This document shows positions 1 through 11,310 of a stretch of 64,000 nt of DNA, in pieces. Numbering within the stretch: the first letter of the stretch is position 1; every line of letters begins with the position of its first letter. A model generated the notes under the pieces. That model had not been told where the DNA came from. It saw only the letters and a program-made list of their open reading frames with translations, and searched no databases. Source of the stretch: Monoplex corrugatus (lineage: Eukaryota > Mollusca > Gastropoda > Littorinimorpha > Ranellidae); the NCBI GenBank assembly GCA_030674185.1, contig CM060312.1, forward strand, positions 2,954,393 to 3,018,392. The letters are read 5' to 3'. Both the position numbers and the translations under genes were made by a program.

Positions 1-180
1 AAACCTATATGCTTGTTAACAGATACAAATACTAGTATAAGATACAAACCTATATGCTTGTTAACAGATACAAATACTAGTATAAGATACAAACCTATAT
101 GCTTGTTAACAGATACAAATACTAGTATAAGATACAAACCTATATGCTTGTTAACAGATACCAATACTAGTATAAGATAC
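1..180. repeat. 45-bp minisatellite, 4 copies
   Basis: Four consecutive 45-bp units, each containing GCTTGTTAACAGATAC and ACTAGTATAAGATAC. The array runs off the left edge. This unit is the apparent parent of the 30-bp array that follows: removing 15 bp (the GTTAAC-containing part) gives the 30-bp unit. Confidence 0.95.
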
Positions 181-1148
181 AAACCTGATACAGATACTAG
201 TATAAGATACAAACCTGATACAGGTACTAGTATAAGATACAAACCTGATACAGATACTAGTATAAGATACAAACCTGATACAGGTACTAGTATAAGATAC
301 AAACCTGATACAGGTACTAGTATAAGATACAAACCTGATACAGGTACTAGTATAAGATACAAACCTGATACAGGTACTAGTATAAGATACAAACCTGATA
401 CAGATATTAGTACAAGACACAAACCTGATACAGGTACTAGTATAAGATACAAACCTGATACAGATATTAGTACAAGACACAAACCTGATACAGATATTAG
501 TACAAGACACAAACCTGATACAGGTACTAGTATAAGATACAAACCTGATACAGATACTAGTATAAGATACAAACCTGATACAGGTACTAGTATAAGATAC
601 AAACCTGATACAGGTACTAGTATAAGATACAAACCTGATACAGATATTAGTACAAGATACAAACCTGATACAGATAGTAGTACAAGACACAAACCTGATA
701 CAGGTACTAGTACAAGACACAAACCTGATACAGGTACTAGTACAAGATACAAACATGATACAGGTACTAGTATAATATACAAACCTGATACAGATATTAG
801 TACAATATACAAACCTGATACAGATATTAGTACAAGACACAAATCTGATACAGATACTAGTACAAGACACAAACCTGATACAGATATTAGTATAAGATAC
901 AAACCTGATACAGATATTAGTACAAGACACAAACCTGATACAGATATTAGTACAAGATACAAACCTGATACAGATATTAGTATAAGATACAAACCTGATA
1001 CAGATATTAGTATAAGATACAAACCTGATACAGATATTAGTACAAGATACAAACCTGATACAGATATTAGTACAAGATACAAACCTTATACAGATATTAG
1101 TATAAGATACAAACCTGTATGTTGTTAACAGACTGATATCAATACTAG
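181..1148. repeat. 30-bp minisatellite, 31 copies, plus one 48-bp-type unit
   Basis: Thirty-one units of exactly 30 bp fill 181-1110 without any indel; they differ only by substitutions (GGTACTAGTATAAG, GATATTAGTACAAG and similar). Because 30 is a multiple of three, open frames cross it on both strands, reading as a decapeptide repeat. No start context, splice site or codon bias supports coding. Bases 1111-1148 are the start of a 48-bp-type unit interrupted by the retrotransposon. Confidence 0.95.
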
Positions 1149-2822
1149 GGTTTTTTTTCGTTTTTTTTTCCGCTTGTACCGGTGGGCGTCGCGGGGAGAT
1201 GCAATCGTCTGTCAGCAGCAAGGTGGGTGGCCTGGAGAAGGGACATCTCGTGAGCTCTGAGGGTGTCTGTCATGGAGTCGCTCCATCGTCGTCTTGGTCT
1301 TCTTCTGGCTCTCCAGCCAGAGTATCTGGTGTTGTATGCCCGAAGAGCTGGATGGTTTAGGGGCATACGTGTGAGGGTCCGAACCACTTGATCCTCATAT
1401 GTTCGATGTGTTGTAGGATTGGTGTTGCTCCTACCATGTCTCGTATCACCTCATTTCTGATCTTGTCCCGCCTTGTCTTGTTTACTGCTTTCCTCAAGCG
1501 TTTCATTTCACAGGTGACCAGTTTTCTCTCGAGGACTTTAGTTAGGGACCATGTCTGGCACTGGTATGTCAGCGTTGGTAGAAAAATGGCGTTGATGAGT
1601 TTCGCCTTAGTGCTGGTGGGAATGCTGGGGTGTTTCAGGAGAGGGGCAAGTTGGTAGCTGACTGCGTTGGCTTTCTGGCATCTGGTCTCGATTTCTCTGT
1701 CTAGTTTGCCATTTTCAGTGAAGATGCTGCCCAGGTATTTAAATTCACTGGCTTGCTTCAACTGGGTTCCGTTGATGTTGATATCCAGTTTGTTTGGTCT
1801 CTTACTGACAGTCATGACCTCGGTCTTGCTGACGCTGATCTTCATGCCATATGTCTCGCAGCTTTCATTGAGCTGGTCTGTGTGCTCCTGTAGCTGTATC
1901 TTGTCATTGTTCACCATTGCTTGGTCGTCCGCAAACATGAGTTCATTGAGTGCCTCAGGGTCTGGGTTTGCCTCCTTCGTAATCTGATCCATATAGATCA
2001 CGAAGAGAAGAGGGGAGAGATTACAGCCCTGCCTTACTCCCGATGTCACTGGGAACCAGTCAGATGTTCCACTGGCGGTGCGGACTGCACTCCTGCTGTT
2101 GGCGTAGATGGCCCGAATGTTGTCTAGCAGCTGGCCCTTGATGTCGTACTGCTCGAGGACCTTCCATAGCTTGTCTCTGTTGACTCGATCAAAGGCCTTT
2201 TCTTGATCAACGAATACAAGATGGAGATCTCGGTCATATTCAATCGCCCTCTCGCACAGTTGTCGGAGTGCGAAGATTGCATCGGTGCACCCTCTTCCTT
2301 TTCTGAAGCCAAATTGGGCGTCACTGAGGAGATGTTCTGTTTTCGCTCGAGTGCGCTGCTCCAGGATCTTTGCGTACATTTTCCCTACATGGCTGAGTAG
2401 TGATATGCCTCTGTAGGTACTGCAGTCTTTCTTGCTGCCCTTCTTCTTCCATATTGGCACCACTATTGCATTTTGCCAGTCTTCTGGTACTTTTCTCTCC
2501 TCCCAAGCTTTCTGAAAGATGGTGATGAGCCACTGAATTCCGGTTTCACCGCACACATGGATGGCTTCAGTTGTTATGCCGTCGACTCCAGCTGCCTTGC
2601 CTTTAGGACTGGTCTTCACTGCTTTTTTTACTTCACTCTCTAGGATGGTAGGTTCTGAGTGGTCTGGGTGGCTGGGGGTGAACCGGGACTGTGTGTCTTG
2701 TGCTCGTCCTCGTCGTGGGAGGTGGAAACAGGTAATGCTGGCCAACGGGGCACTGGTGAAGCTGTGACTGTCTTTGCAGGCCGGCAGTGGATAAACAAAT
2801 TGCTCAAGACAACAACAACAAC
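1149..2822 (-). mobile_element. 5'-truncated RTE-like non-LTR retrotransposon
   Basis: A 1674-bp insertion interrupts a minisatellite. On the minus strand it begins inside the coding region, after where an endonuclease domain would lie, carries a reverse transcriptase domain and ends in a short A-rich tail (plus-strand T runs at 1149-1172). The same 13 bp, ATATCAATACTAG, lies directly outside both ends (1136-1148 and 2823-2835). Relative to the surrounding repeat unit this is a real duplication, as expected from target-primed reverse transcription. The RT sequence type and the C-terminal basic region resemble the RTE group; clade assignment is by eye. The copy is dead: truncated and frameshifted. 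Confidence 0.9.
1149..2822 (-). pseudogene. Reverse transcriptase (non-LTR) remnant
   Basis: The main frame runs on the minus strand from the left-truncated 5' end near 2822 down to a stop at 1357. Numbering from the first in-frame Met at 2847, which lies in flanking repeat DNA, I see YRGISLLSHVGK at about 145-156 (fingers), FGFRKGRGCTDAI at 179-191, the first catalytic Asp in FVDQEKAFDRV at 212-222, GVRQGCNLSPLLF at 270-282 and the catalytic FADD box at 305-308. KYLGS and the downstream thumb region follow. Around 1385 a one-base frameshift after the WFG motif moves the remaining C-terminus (LTRMP..., an Arg-rich RRRPRRRW segment) into another frame, which runs into the A-rich tail. No endonuclease domain is present. 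In life the protein would copy its RNA at a nicked genomic target; this copy cannot encode a complete enzyme. Confidence 0.9.
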
Positions 2823-3818
2823 ATATCAATACTAGTACAAGATACAAACCTGTATGTTGTTAACAGACTGATATCAATATTAGTACAAGATACAAACCTG
2901 TATGTTGTTAACAGACTGATATCAATACTAGTACAAGATACAAACCTGTAAGTTGTTAACAGACTGATATCAATACTAGTACAAGATACAAACCTGTATG
3001 TTGTTAACAGACTGATATCAATACTAGTACAAGATACAAACCTGTAAGTTGTTAACAGACTGATATCAATACTAGTACAAGATACAAACCTGTATGTTGT
3101 TAACAGTGATATCAATACTAGTACAAGATACAAACCTGTAAGTTGTTAACAGTGATATCAATACTAGTACAAGATACAAACCTGTATGTTGTTAACAGTG
3201 ATATCAATACTAGTACAAGATACAAACCTGTATGTTGTTAACAGTGATATCAATACTAGTACAAGATACAAACCTGTAAGTTGTTAACAGACTGATATCA
3301 ATACTAGTACAAGATACAAACCTGTAAGTTGTTAACAGTGATATCAATACTAGTACAAGATACAAACCTGTAAGTTGTTAACAGTGATATCAATACTAGT
3401 ACAAGATACAAACCTGTAAGTTGTTAACAGTGATATCAATACTAGTACAAGATACAAACCTGTATGTTGTTAACAGACTGATATCAATACTAGTACAAGA
3501 TACAAACCTGTAAGTTGTTAACAGTGATATCAATACTAGTACAAGATACAAACCTGTATGTTGTTAACAGACTGATATCAATACTAGTACAAGATACAAA
3601 CCTGTATGTTGTTAACAGTGATATCAATACTAGTACAAGATACATACCTGTATGTTGTTAACAGTGATATCAATACTAGTACAAGATACAAACCTGTATG
3701 TTGTTAACAGTGATATCAATACTAGTACAAGATACAAGCCTGTATGTTGTTAACAGACTGATATCAATACTAGTACAAGATACAAACCTGTATGCTTGTT
3801 AACAGATACCAATACTAC
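2823..3818. repeat. 46/48-bp minisatellite, about 21 copies
   Basis: Units contain GATATCAATACTAGTACAAG and TGTTGTTAACAG. They alternate irregularly between 48 bp (ACAGACTG) and 46 bp (ACAGTG) and carry TATG/TAAG variants. It is the same family as the arrays left of the retrotransposon. The last unit (about 3785-3818) reverts to the 45-bp type seen at 1-180. Confidence 0.95.
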
Positions 3819-4208
3819 AGTACAGTGATATGTGTACTGTAAGCAGGCTGTTATACTGTAACTGTCAGACTGTAAGCGTAAGTACTATGGCTCAGATCTG
3901 TACATCTTGTACAGTACAGTGATATGTGTACTGTAAGCAGGCTGTTATACTGTAACTGTCAGACTGTAAGTACTATGGCTCAGATCTGTACATCTTGTAC
4001 AGTACAGTGATATGTGTACTGTAAGCAGGCTGTTATACTGTAACTGTCAGACTGTAAGTATTATGGCTCAGATCTGTACATCTTGTACAGTACAGTGATG
4101 TGTGTACTGTAAGCAAGCTGTTATACTGTAACTGTCAGACTGTAAGTACTATGGCTCAGATCTGTACATCTTGTACAGTACAGTGATGTGTGTACTGTAA
4201 GCAAGCTG
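3817..4208. repeat. 88-bp tandem repeat, about 4.5 copies
   Basis: Starts with ACAGTACAGTGAT at 3817, 3911, 3999, 4087 and 4175. The first unit is 94 bp because of a 6-bp insertion; the others are 88 bp. Confidence 0.95.
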
Positions 4209-4361
4209 TGAATTGTCAGCATTTCAGCTCACAGCTGCAGTGTAATTAAAAATCAAGTTTAGTGAGAGAAAAAAAAAAAGACTAGAAAGAAAAAACTTTG
4301 TGCACACCTGCTTATGCCTGACAGTCTTCATGTGTATAATAATGCAGAACATGAAACGTAT

Positions 4362-4599
4362 GTTAACCCCTTTGACTCCCTCACCCTATCCACCAACTGC
4401 AAAAACTTAATCCTTTGACTCCCTCACCCTATCCACCAACTGCAGAAACTTAATCCTTTGACTCCCTTACCTATACACCAAGCTTCCTGCAGGAAGCTGG
4501 TGGATAGGGAGAGGGAGTCAAAGGGTTAAGTTTTTGTTTTGCTAACGTGGTTGACAATGCAGGATGCTGATGGAGAGGGTGCGGGAGTCAAAGGGTTAA
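4362..4599. repeat. Palindromic TTAA-ended dispersed element
   Basis: Begins with TTAACCCCTTTGACTCCC and ends with its inverse, GGGAGTCAAAGGGTTAA. The centre has CTTCCTGCAGGAAGCTGGTGG. The left arm is partly triplicated. The same arms recur at several places in the window, so this is a dispersed family, probably a foldback/MITE-type element. TTAA at both outer ends may be part of the element or a target duplication. Confidence 0.7.
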
Positions 4600-4830
4600 A
4601 GATTCTGTAAGCCGTAAGCCGTGATGGTGTTTGGTGGCCAGCGAGCAGTGCACACCCCTGTGAAGAGAGTATTGTGGAGGACATGGCTGTCTGAACAACC
4701 AGACATGAACATCAACCCACACATGTACGTATCTACCAGCACGTAGGAAAGTTGTAGCCCAGGAACACAGGACAGGCGGTACATCACCTTGTAAACCGTC
4801 GTCACCGACACTAGCGTCTTTCTTTTCCAG

Positions 4831-4960
4831 AAAGCCTTGGAGAATGGAGAAAGGGACGTGACAGAACCAATGTCTCCAACGTCCCCGACATCTCCGACAT
4901 CTCCAACAAGTCCCACTTCTCCAGCAGCACCTGCCGCTCCCCCACCACCCCCACCTCCAG
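4831..4960 (+). CDS. Internal exon: Ser-Pro repeat and polyproline of an actin-binding protein (leiomodin/tropomodulin-like)
   Basis: A polypyrimidine tract ending in TCTTTCTTTTCCAG (to 4830) precedes this exon, and GTGAGT (4961) follows it. The frame reads Lys-Ala-Leu-Glu-Asn-Gly-Glu-Arg-Asp, then an SPT repeat (SPTSPTSPTSPTSPTSP), then APAAPPPPPPP. The exon is 130 bp and leaves one base of a split Gly codon, which the exon at 32778 completes in phase. By analogy, the acidic/basic linker with SP repeats and polyproline would follow the leucine-rich-repeat domain of leiomodin or a long tropomodulin, with polyproline as a possible profilin-actin site. Earlier exons are not in the window. If the donor were ignored, the frame would run into Cys/Val-rich TG-repeat sequence and stop at 5097, which looks non-functional. 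Exon call is strong; family is inferred. Confidence 0.75.
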
Positions 4961-4962
4961 GT

Positions 4963-5075
4963 GAGTGTGTCACTGTGTGTGTGCGTGTGTGTGCATGTGC
5001 ATGTACACGCGCGTGTGTGTGCACATGCTGCGTGCGTTGCGTGTCGTGCGTTGTGTGTGTGTGTGTGTGTGTGCA
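4963..5075. repeat. TG-rich tract at the intron 5' end
   Basis: Imperfect (TG)n beginning within the donor site, with an uninterrupted run near 5053-5074. It includes a CA/CG-containing stretch (TACACGCGCGTG). Confidence 0.9.
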
Positions 5076-5786
5076 TATTGCAGCTTGGACACTATGACAA
5101 CCTGTTAGTGTCATAGTGTGACAGCGAAAGGAGAGGTGTGAAGTGTGAATGGATGTGGGTAGGAAGCAGGTGGATGTTTATGTTGGGTGTGGAAGGGGTG
5201 GATGTGAAGTGATGTGGATGATGTGTGTGGCAGTAGGGATAGATAGGGGTGAATGCGGTGTGATATGGGTGGCAGGTAACAAAGGTTTGTGTGAGAGGTA
5301 GCTGAGTTTTGTGGAGTGCAGTGCAGTGTGGTTGTGGTTGCTGGGTGCTGTGTGTGTAAGGACTCTGTAAGGATTTGGTTTTGCTGTGTTCATCTTGTAT
5401 TGATTGTCTGTTTTATCTTCACATTATTATCATATCACCATTTTACCTCCATTGTATCTGTGTGTGTTTTGATTTTGTATGGTTCAGGTATTTCTTTGAT
5501 ATCTCCTGTATACTTGTTTCTTTGCTTTTCATTTTTTATGTTTGTTTTGTGTGTGTAATTGTGTAATTCTTTTATGGTCTTGAATTTTTTTTTTTGATCA
5601 GCTGCTGATACGTATCCCCTGAATTAATTTTTAAGCTTATTTTTCTGTAATGAAAAGAAAGTCTGGGATGATTCAGATTGACAAAGGCGTCTCTGTGTGT
5701 ACGTGTTTGTGTAATGTGACAACTGATGGTGTGTTCAGTTGCACAAGGCGGTGTGTACGTTGTTTGTGTGCATAATATGTGAACTT
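5076..5786. other. Intronic sequence without recognised feature
   Basis: Mostly single-copy, with degenerate GGATGTGG-type repeats at 5150-5260 and a T-rich stretch at 5400-5600. I see no exon or RNA gene here. Confidence 0.6.
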
Positions 5787-8526
5787 GATTGGCATAGTTT
5801 GGCACATAGACTGGATGTGACGTTTGGCCATAGTTTGGCCATAGACTGGATGTGAAGTTTGGCCATAGTATTTGGCCATAGACTGGATGTGAAGTTTGGC
5901 CAATGGGACTGGATGTGAAGTTTGGCCATAGTTTGGCCATGGGTTGGATGTGAGTTTGGCCATAGTTTGGCCATGGATTGGATGTGAAGTTTGGCCATAG
6001 TTGGCCATGGATTGGATGTGAAGTTTGGCCATAGTTTGGCCATGGATTGGATGTGAAGTTGGCCATAGTTTGGCCAGATGATTGAAGTTTGGCCATATTG
6101 CCATGGATTGGATGTGAAGTTTGGCCATAGTTTGGCCATAGGATTGGATGTGAGTTTGGCCATAGTTTGGCCATGGATTGGATGTGAAGTTTGGCCATAG
6201 TTTGGCCATAGACTGGATGTGAAGTTTGGCCACTGATGTATTTGGCCATAGACTGGATGTGAAGTTTGGCCATAGTTTGGCCATAGACTGGATGTGAAGT
6301 TTGGCCATAGACTGGATGTGAAGTTTGGCCATAGACTGGATGTGAAGTTTGGCCAATAGGCCTAGACGGATGTGAAGTTTGGCCATAGACTGGATGTGAA
6401 GTTTGGCCATAGACTGGATGTGAAGTTTGGCCATAGACTGGATGTGAAGTTTGGCCATAGACTGGATGTGAAGTTTGGCCATAGACTGGATGTGAAGTTT
6501 GGCCATAGACTGGATGTGAAGTTTGGCCATAGGACTGGATGTGAAGTTTGGCCATAGACTGGATGTGAAGTTTGGCCATAGACTGGATGTGAAGTTTGGC
6601 CATGGACTGGATGTGAAGTTTGGCCATAGACTGGATGTGAAGTTTGGCCATGGACTGGATGTGAAGTTTGGCCATAGTTTGGCCATAGACTGGATGTGAA
6701 GTTTGGCCATGGACTGGATGTGAAGTTTGGCCATGGACTGGATGTGAAGTTTGGCCATAGACTGAATGTGAAGTTTGGCCATAGACTGGATGTGAAGTTT
6801 GGCCATGGACTGGATGTGAAGTTTGGCCATAGACTGGATGTGAAGTTTGGCCATGGACTGGATGTGAAGTTTGGCCATAGTTTGGCCATAGACTGGATGT
6901 GAAGTTTGGCCATGGACTGGATGTGAAGTTTGGCCATAGACTGGATGTGAAGTTTGGCCATAGACTGGATGTGAAGTTTGGCCATAGACTGGATGTGAAG
7001 TTTGGCCATGGACTGGATGTGAAGTTTGGCCATGGACTGGATGTGAAGTTTGGCCATGGACTGGATGTGAAGTTTGGCCATAGACTGGATGTGAAGTTTG
7101 GCCATAGACTGGATGTGAAGTTTGGCCATAGACTGGATGTGAAGTTTGGCCATGGACTGGATTTGAAGTTTGGCCATAGACTGAATGTGAAGTTTGGCCA
7201 TGGACTGGATGTGAAGTTTGGCCATAGACTGGATGTGAAGTTTGGCCATGGACTGGATGTGAAGTTTGGCCATGGACTGGATGTGAAGTTTGGCCATAGA
7301 CTGGATGTGAAGTTTGGCCATGGACTGGATGTGACGTTTGGCCATGGACTGGATGTGAAGTTTGGCCATAGGACTGGATGTGAAGTTTGGCCATGGACTG
7401 GATGTGAAGTTTGGCCATGGACTGGATGTGAAGTTTGGCCATGGACTGGATGTGAAGTTTGGCCATGGACTGGATGTGAAGTTTGGCCATGGACTGGATG
7501 TGAAGTTTGGCCATGGACTGGATGTGAAGTTTGGCCATAGTTTGGCCATAGACTGGATGTGAAGTTTGGCCATGGACTGGATGTGAAGTTTGGCCATGGA
7601 CTGGATGTGAAGTTTGGCCATGGACTGGATGTGAAGTTTGGCCATGGACTGGATGTGAAGTTTGGCCATGGACTGGATGTGAAGTTTGGCCATGGACTGG
7701 ATGTGAAGTTTGGCCATGGACTGGATGTGAAGTTTGGCCATAAGTTTGGCCATAGACTGGATGTGAAGTTTGGCCATATTGTTTGGCCATGGACTGGATG
7801 TGAAGTTTGGCCATAGACTGGATGTGAAGTTTGGCCATAGTTTTGGCCATAGACTGGATGTGAAGTTTGGCCATAGTTTGGCCATGGACTGGATGTGAAG
7901 TTTGGCCATAGACTGGATGTGAAGTTTGGCCATAGTTTGGCCATAGACTGGATGTGAAGTTTGGCCATAGACTGGATGTGAAGTTTGGCCATAGTTTGGC
8001 CATAGACTGGATGTGAAGTTTGGCCATAGACTGGATGTGAAGTTTGGCCATAGACTGAATGTGAAGTTTGGCCATGGACTGGATGTGAAGTTGGCCATGG
8101 ACTGGATGTGAAGTTTGGCCTTAGTTTGGCCATGGACTGGATGTGAAGTTTGGCCATGGACTGGATGTGAAGTTTGGCCATGGACTGGATGTGAAGTTTG
8201 GCCATGGACTGGATGTGAAGTTTGGCCATAGACTGGATGTGAAGTTTGGCCATGGACTGATGTGAAGTTTGGCATGGACTGGATGTGAAGTTTGGCCATA
8301 GACTGAATGTGAAGTTTGGCCATAGACTGGATGTGAAGTTTGGCCATAGACTGGATGTGAAGTTTGGCCATAAGACTGGATGTGAAGTTTGGCCATAGAC
8401 TGGATGTGAAGTTTGGCCATGGACTGGATGTGAAGTTTGGCCATGGACTGGATGTGAAGTTTGGCCATAGACTGGATGTGAAGTTTGGCCATAGACTGAA
8501 TGTGAAGTTTGGCCATAGACTGGATA
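5787..8526. repeat. 24-bp minisatellite, roughly 100 copies
   Basis: The unit contains TTTGGCCATAGACTGGATG; two main variants are CATAGACTGG and CATGGACTGG. Extra 12-bp half-units (TTTGGCCATAG) appear throughout. The first 450 bp are more degenerate, with GGATTGG variants. Period 24 keeps frames open on both strands for hundreds of codons; these are not genes. Confidence 0.97.
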
Positions 8527-9485
8527 ACGTTGGGGTTGACAAACGGATTATAAAGGTGAATACAGGGATTGACAACGTGGATTATAACGGTGAATACAGG
8601 GTTGACAATGTGGATTATAAAGTTGAACACAGGGATTGACAACGTGGATTATAACGGTGAACACAGGGGTTGACAATGTGGATTATAAAGTTGAACACAG
8701 GGTTGACAATGTGGATTATAACGGTGAATACAGGGATTGACTGTGGATTATAAAGTTGAACACAGGGATTGACAATGTGGATTATAAGGTGAACACAGGG
8801 ATTGACAATGTGGATTATAAAGTTGAACACAGGGATTGACAATGTGGATTATAACGGTGAATACAGGGATTGACAACGTGGATTATAAAGTTGAACACAG
8901 GGATTGACAATGTGGATTATAACGGTGAATACAGGGATTGACAACGTGGATTATAAAGTTGAACACAGGGATTGACAATGTGGATTATAACGGTGAATAC
9001 AGGGATTGACAACGTGGATTATAAAGTTGAACACAGGGGTTGACAATGTGGATTATAAAGTTGAACACAGGGGTTGACAGTGTGGATTATAAAGTTGAAC
9101 ACAGGGGTTGACAGTGTGGATTATAAAGTTGAACACAGGGGTTGACAGTGTGGATTATAAAGTTGAACACAGGGGTTGACATTGTGGATTATAAAGTTGA
9201 ACACAGGGGTTGACAATGTGGATTATAAAGTTGAACACAGGGGTTGACAATGTGGATTATAAAGTTGAACACAGGGTTGACAATGTGGATTATAAAGTTG
9301 AACACAGGGGTTGACAATGTGGATTATAAAGTTGAACACAGGGGTTGACAATGTGGATTATAAAGTTGAACACAGGGGTTGACAATGTGGATTATAAAGT
9401 TGAACACAGGGGTTGACAAAACTGATTTTAACGTTGAACACAGGGGTTGACAATGTGGATTATAAAGTTGAACACAGGGGTTGAC
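8527..9485. repeat. 34-bp minisatellite, about 28 copies
   Basis: The unit contains GTTGACAATGTGGATTATAA and AGTTGAACACAGGG. Between about 8560 and 9040 two variants (ATAACGGTGAATACAGG and ATAAAGTTGAACACAGG) alternate, a dimeric higher-order repeat; from 9040 on one variant dominates. Confidence 0.95.
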
Positions 9486-10200
9486 AGTAGTCCGTGGATT
9501 ATGGTGCCAAGAAAAGGAGACTGTGTTTTGGCCATCTTGGGTTTTTATTTCTTTATTTTATTATTTTCATTTTCTGTTACATTTGTATTTTTCTTCAAAT
9601 GGTCTCTTCCATTGTAAATGTCTTTCATCTTGTGTCTTCAGAGTTTCACAAAGTATCTGTGTGTTAAATGTTCAAAACCACTGGCTTACACTTAGTTCCA
9701 CCAGCTGTCCGTAAACCAGCTGACCTGTTTTATGAAGTAAGCTTTTCCTGCTCAGGTGTTAGACCAGTTACAGTGTGCTGTGTGTTTTCACTGTAAGCAG
9801 TGTTAGTAACTTTGTCCCTAGACTGCAGTCCGCATAGTTGACTACTTTGCTTTCACATAGTTCATTATCTGTAATATTGTGTCATGCTTTGCTTTGACAG
9901 TTGAAAACTATACTCCACTTTTCAGTTCGTAGCGCAGGCTGCATAGTTTGAGGGGAAAAAAAGTGAAATCAGAAGTACAGGATATAAAATGAATAAATGT
10001 ATTTTGTTTCTCATAAATGTTAGTGTGTATTGTTTGTTTATGGCACTAAAAATATTGAGACAATTAACAGTAATTTGTTTGAATGTTATGTATGAGGGAA
10101 TTAAGAAACAGAAGGTAAAGCCAGTCGTACGGAGGTCTGTTGTAACACTATAGGCCTTATACCCCAGTTTTATAGTGGACACACACATAGTTGTAACAGG
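9486..10200. other. Single-copy intronic sequence
   Basis: No tandem structure, no convincing exon and no long conserved-looking frame. AT-rich between 9540 and 10190. Confidence 0.6.
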
Positions 10201-10262
10201 TTAGTGGAGTTGTTAGAGCACTACGTTCATAACGCAGACATTGTGGGTTCAGCTAGGATATG
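10201..10262 (+). repeat. tRNA-like remnant, possible SINE head
   Basis: GTTGTTAGAGCACT resembles a D-arm/A box. It is followed by an anticodon-like loop TTCATAA flanked by CTACG/CGCAG, which can pair with one mismatch, and then TGTGGGTTCAGC, a B-box-like segment. The T and acceptor stems are poor, so it is a decayed tRNA(Met-CAT-like) sequence or SINE head, not a working tRNA gene. Confidence 0.35.
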
Positions 10263-10292
10263 AGTCTGGACTCAAAATCTGATGCCTTGAGT

Positions 10293-10478
10293 TTAACCCT
10301 CTGACTCTCTCACCCTGTCCACTAGCTTTCTGCATTGTCAGCCACGACAGTAAAACAATAACTTAACTCTTTCACTCCCTTACTCTGTCCACCAGCTTTC
10401 TGCATTGTCAGTCATGACAGTAAAACAATAACTTAACTCTTTCACTCCCTTACCCTGTCCACCAGCTTCCTGTAATTG
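10293..10478. repeat. Palindromic-family arm, three tandem copies
   Basis: Three ~66-74-bp repeats, each with TTAACYCTYTGACTCYC / CACCCTGTCCAC and GCTTYCTGCATTGTCAG. This is the same arm as at 4362, here only in one orientation. Confidence 0.75.
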
Positions 10479-10659
10479 TCTGAGTGCAATCAATCCCAAG
10501 TGAACAAACTCCTAACTCCCACCACTCAGGAAGAATTCAGTGCGTGTATACAGTTCCATATGTGCTCCATCCAAGTGTTGTGGCAGTCATCAGGCAGAAT
10601 CTTTCTGAGCCTGTGTGAACCCTGTGTGCTGTTGAAGTCTGGAAGTAGGAGAAGGGATA

Positions 10660-10805
10660 GCGGTTCATGAAACACTAAGCTGACACCAGCAGGAAGATGG
10701 GCAGTGAACAGGCCAGTTTTGATGTTGTGGGCAGGGACTGAACCCATGATATCACATTTTGAATCCATGGCTCTTGTCTGCTGAGCCAGGCAGCCAGCTT
10801 TGTTG
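10660..10805 (-). mobile_element. tRNA-derived SINE, copy 1
   Basis: On the minus strand the order is TGGCTCAGCAGACAAGAGC (A-box-like), CCATGGATTCAA, GGGTTCAGTCCC (B-box-like), ACAACAT, ACTGGCCTGTT and CTGCCCA. The same ordered blocks occur on the plus strand at 41481-41620, so this is a dispersed family with a Pol III-type promoter head. Confidence 0.65.
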
Positions 10806-11310
10806 TTGTGGCAGTAGCTGTAGCTGTAACGTAGCCCTTAGTTGTAACACTAGAACTCAAACACATCTGTTGTGGACAGAATTCAGACCCTTATCTGAAA
10901 AATATGCAAAAGTTTTCCCATACTTATGAGGTGATCGAGGGGTGAGATGGTAGAAAGACCTCAGCTTTTCTTGGGGCCAGCGTCATAAGGGCTGTGTCCT
11001 CCTCTCTCCCTTGTTGCTTTACCTTCTGTGACAGTGAAGAAAGTCAGGTACCCTTTCACAGCTGGTAGACCACAGTAAAGTTCTCCAGGTGTGACTGTCA
11101 CCCATGCAGAGTGGTACAGGTAGAAAGGAAGGCAGTGCTCAACCTCTGCGCCAAGCAGGCCTATGAAGTAGTAGTAAGATGGGATCAAAGGTCTGGTCCC
11201 TGTGGCCTGTGTAATCCCTTCTGTTGTTGGTACTGTTTGGTTGTTTTGGCTTTCATCTGTGGACCTGAATTTCATCTGACAACACTATCGCCTCATTCAT
11301 CCAAACTGTA
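10806..11310. other. Single-copy intronic sequence
   Basis: No repeat or exon recognised. The overlapping open frames (about 100 codons on each strand) lack splice sites or recognisable domains. Confidence 0.6.

Noticed and set aside
13..1128. 371-codon frame encoding a decapeptide repeat (and its minus-strand partner)
   Set aside because: The period is 30 bp, so frames stay open on both strands; no start or splice context or domain.
4837..5097. Plus-strand frame running from the exon through the TG repeat
   Set aside because: GTGAGT at 4961 is a strong donor and the downstream part is only translated TG repeat; the in-phase exon at 32778 is a better continuation.
5787..8526. CRISPR-like array because of short regular repeats
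   Set aside because: The repeats are contiguous without unique spacers, and the DNA is eukaryotic.
5572..8575. Minus-strand frames up to 893 codons with an octapeptide repeat
   Set aside because: They are a product of the 24-bp minisatellite; several frames are open at once and small shifts in the array move the frame.
10201..10262. Functional tRNA-Met gene
   Set aside because: The anticodon arm is plausible but the T arm and acceptor stem do not pair.
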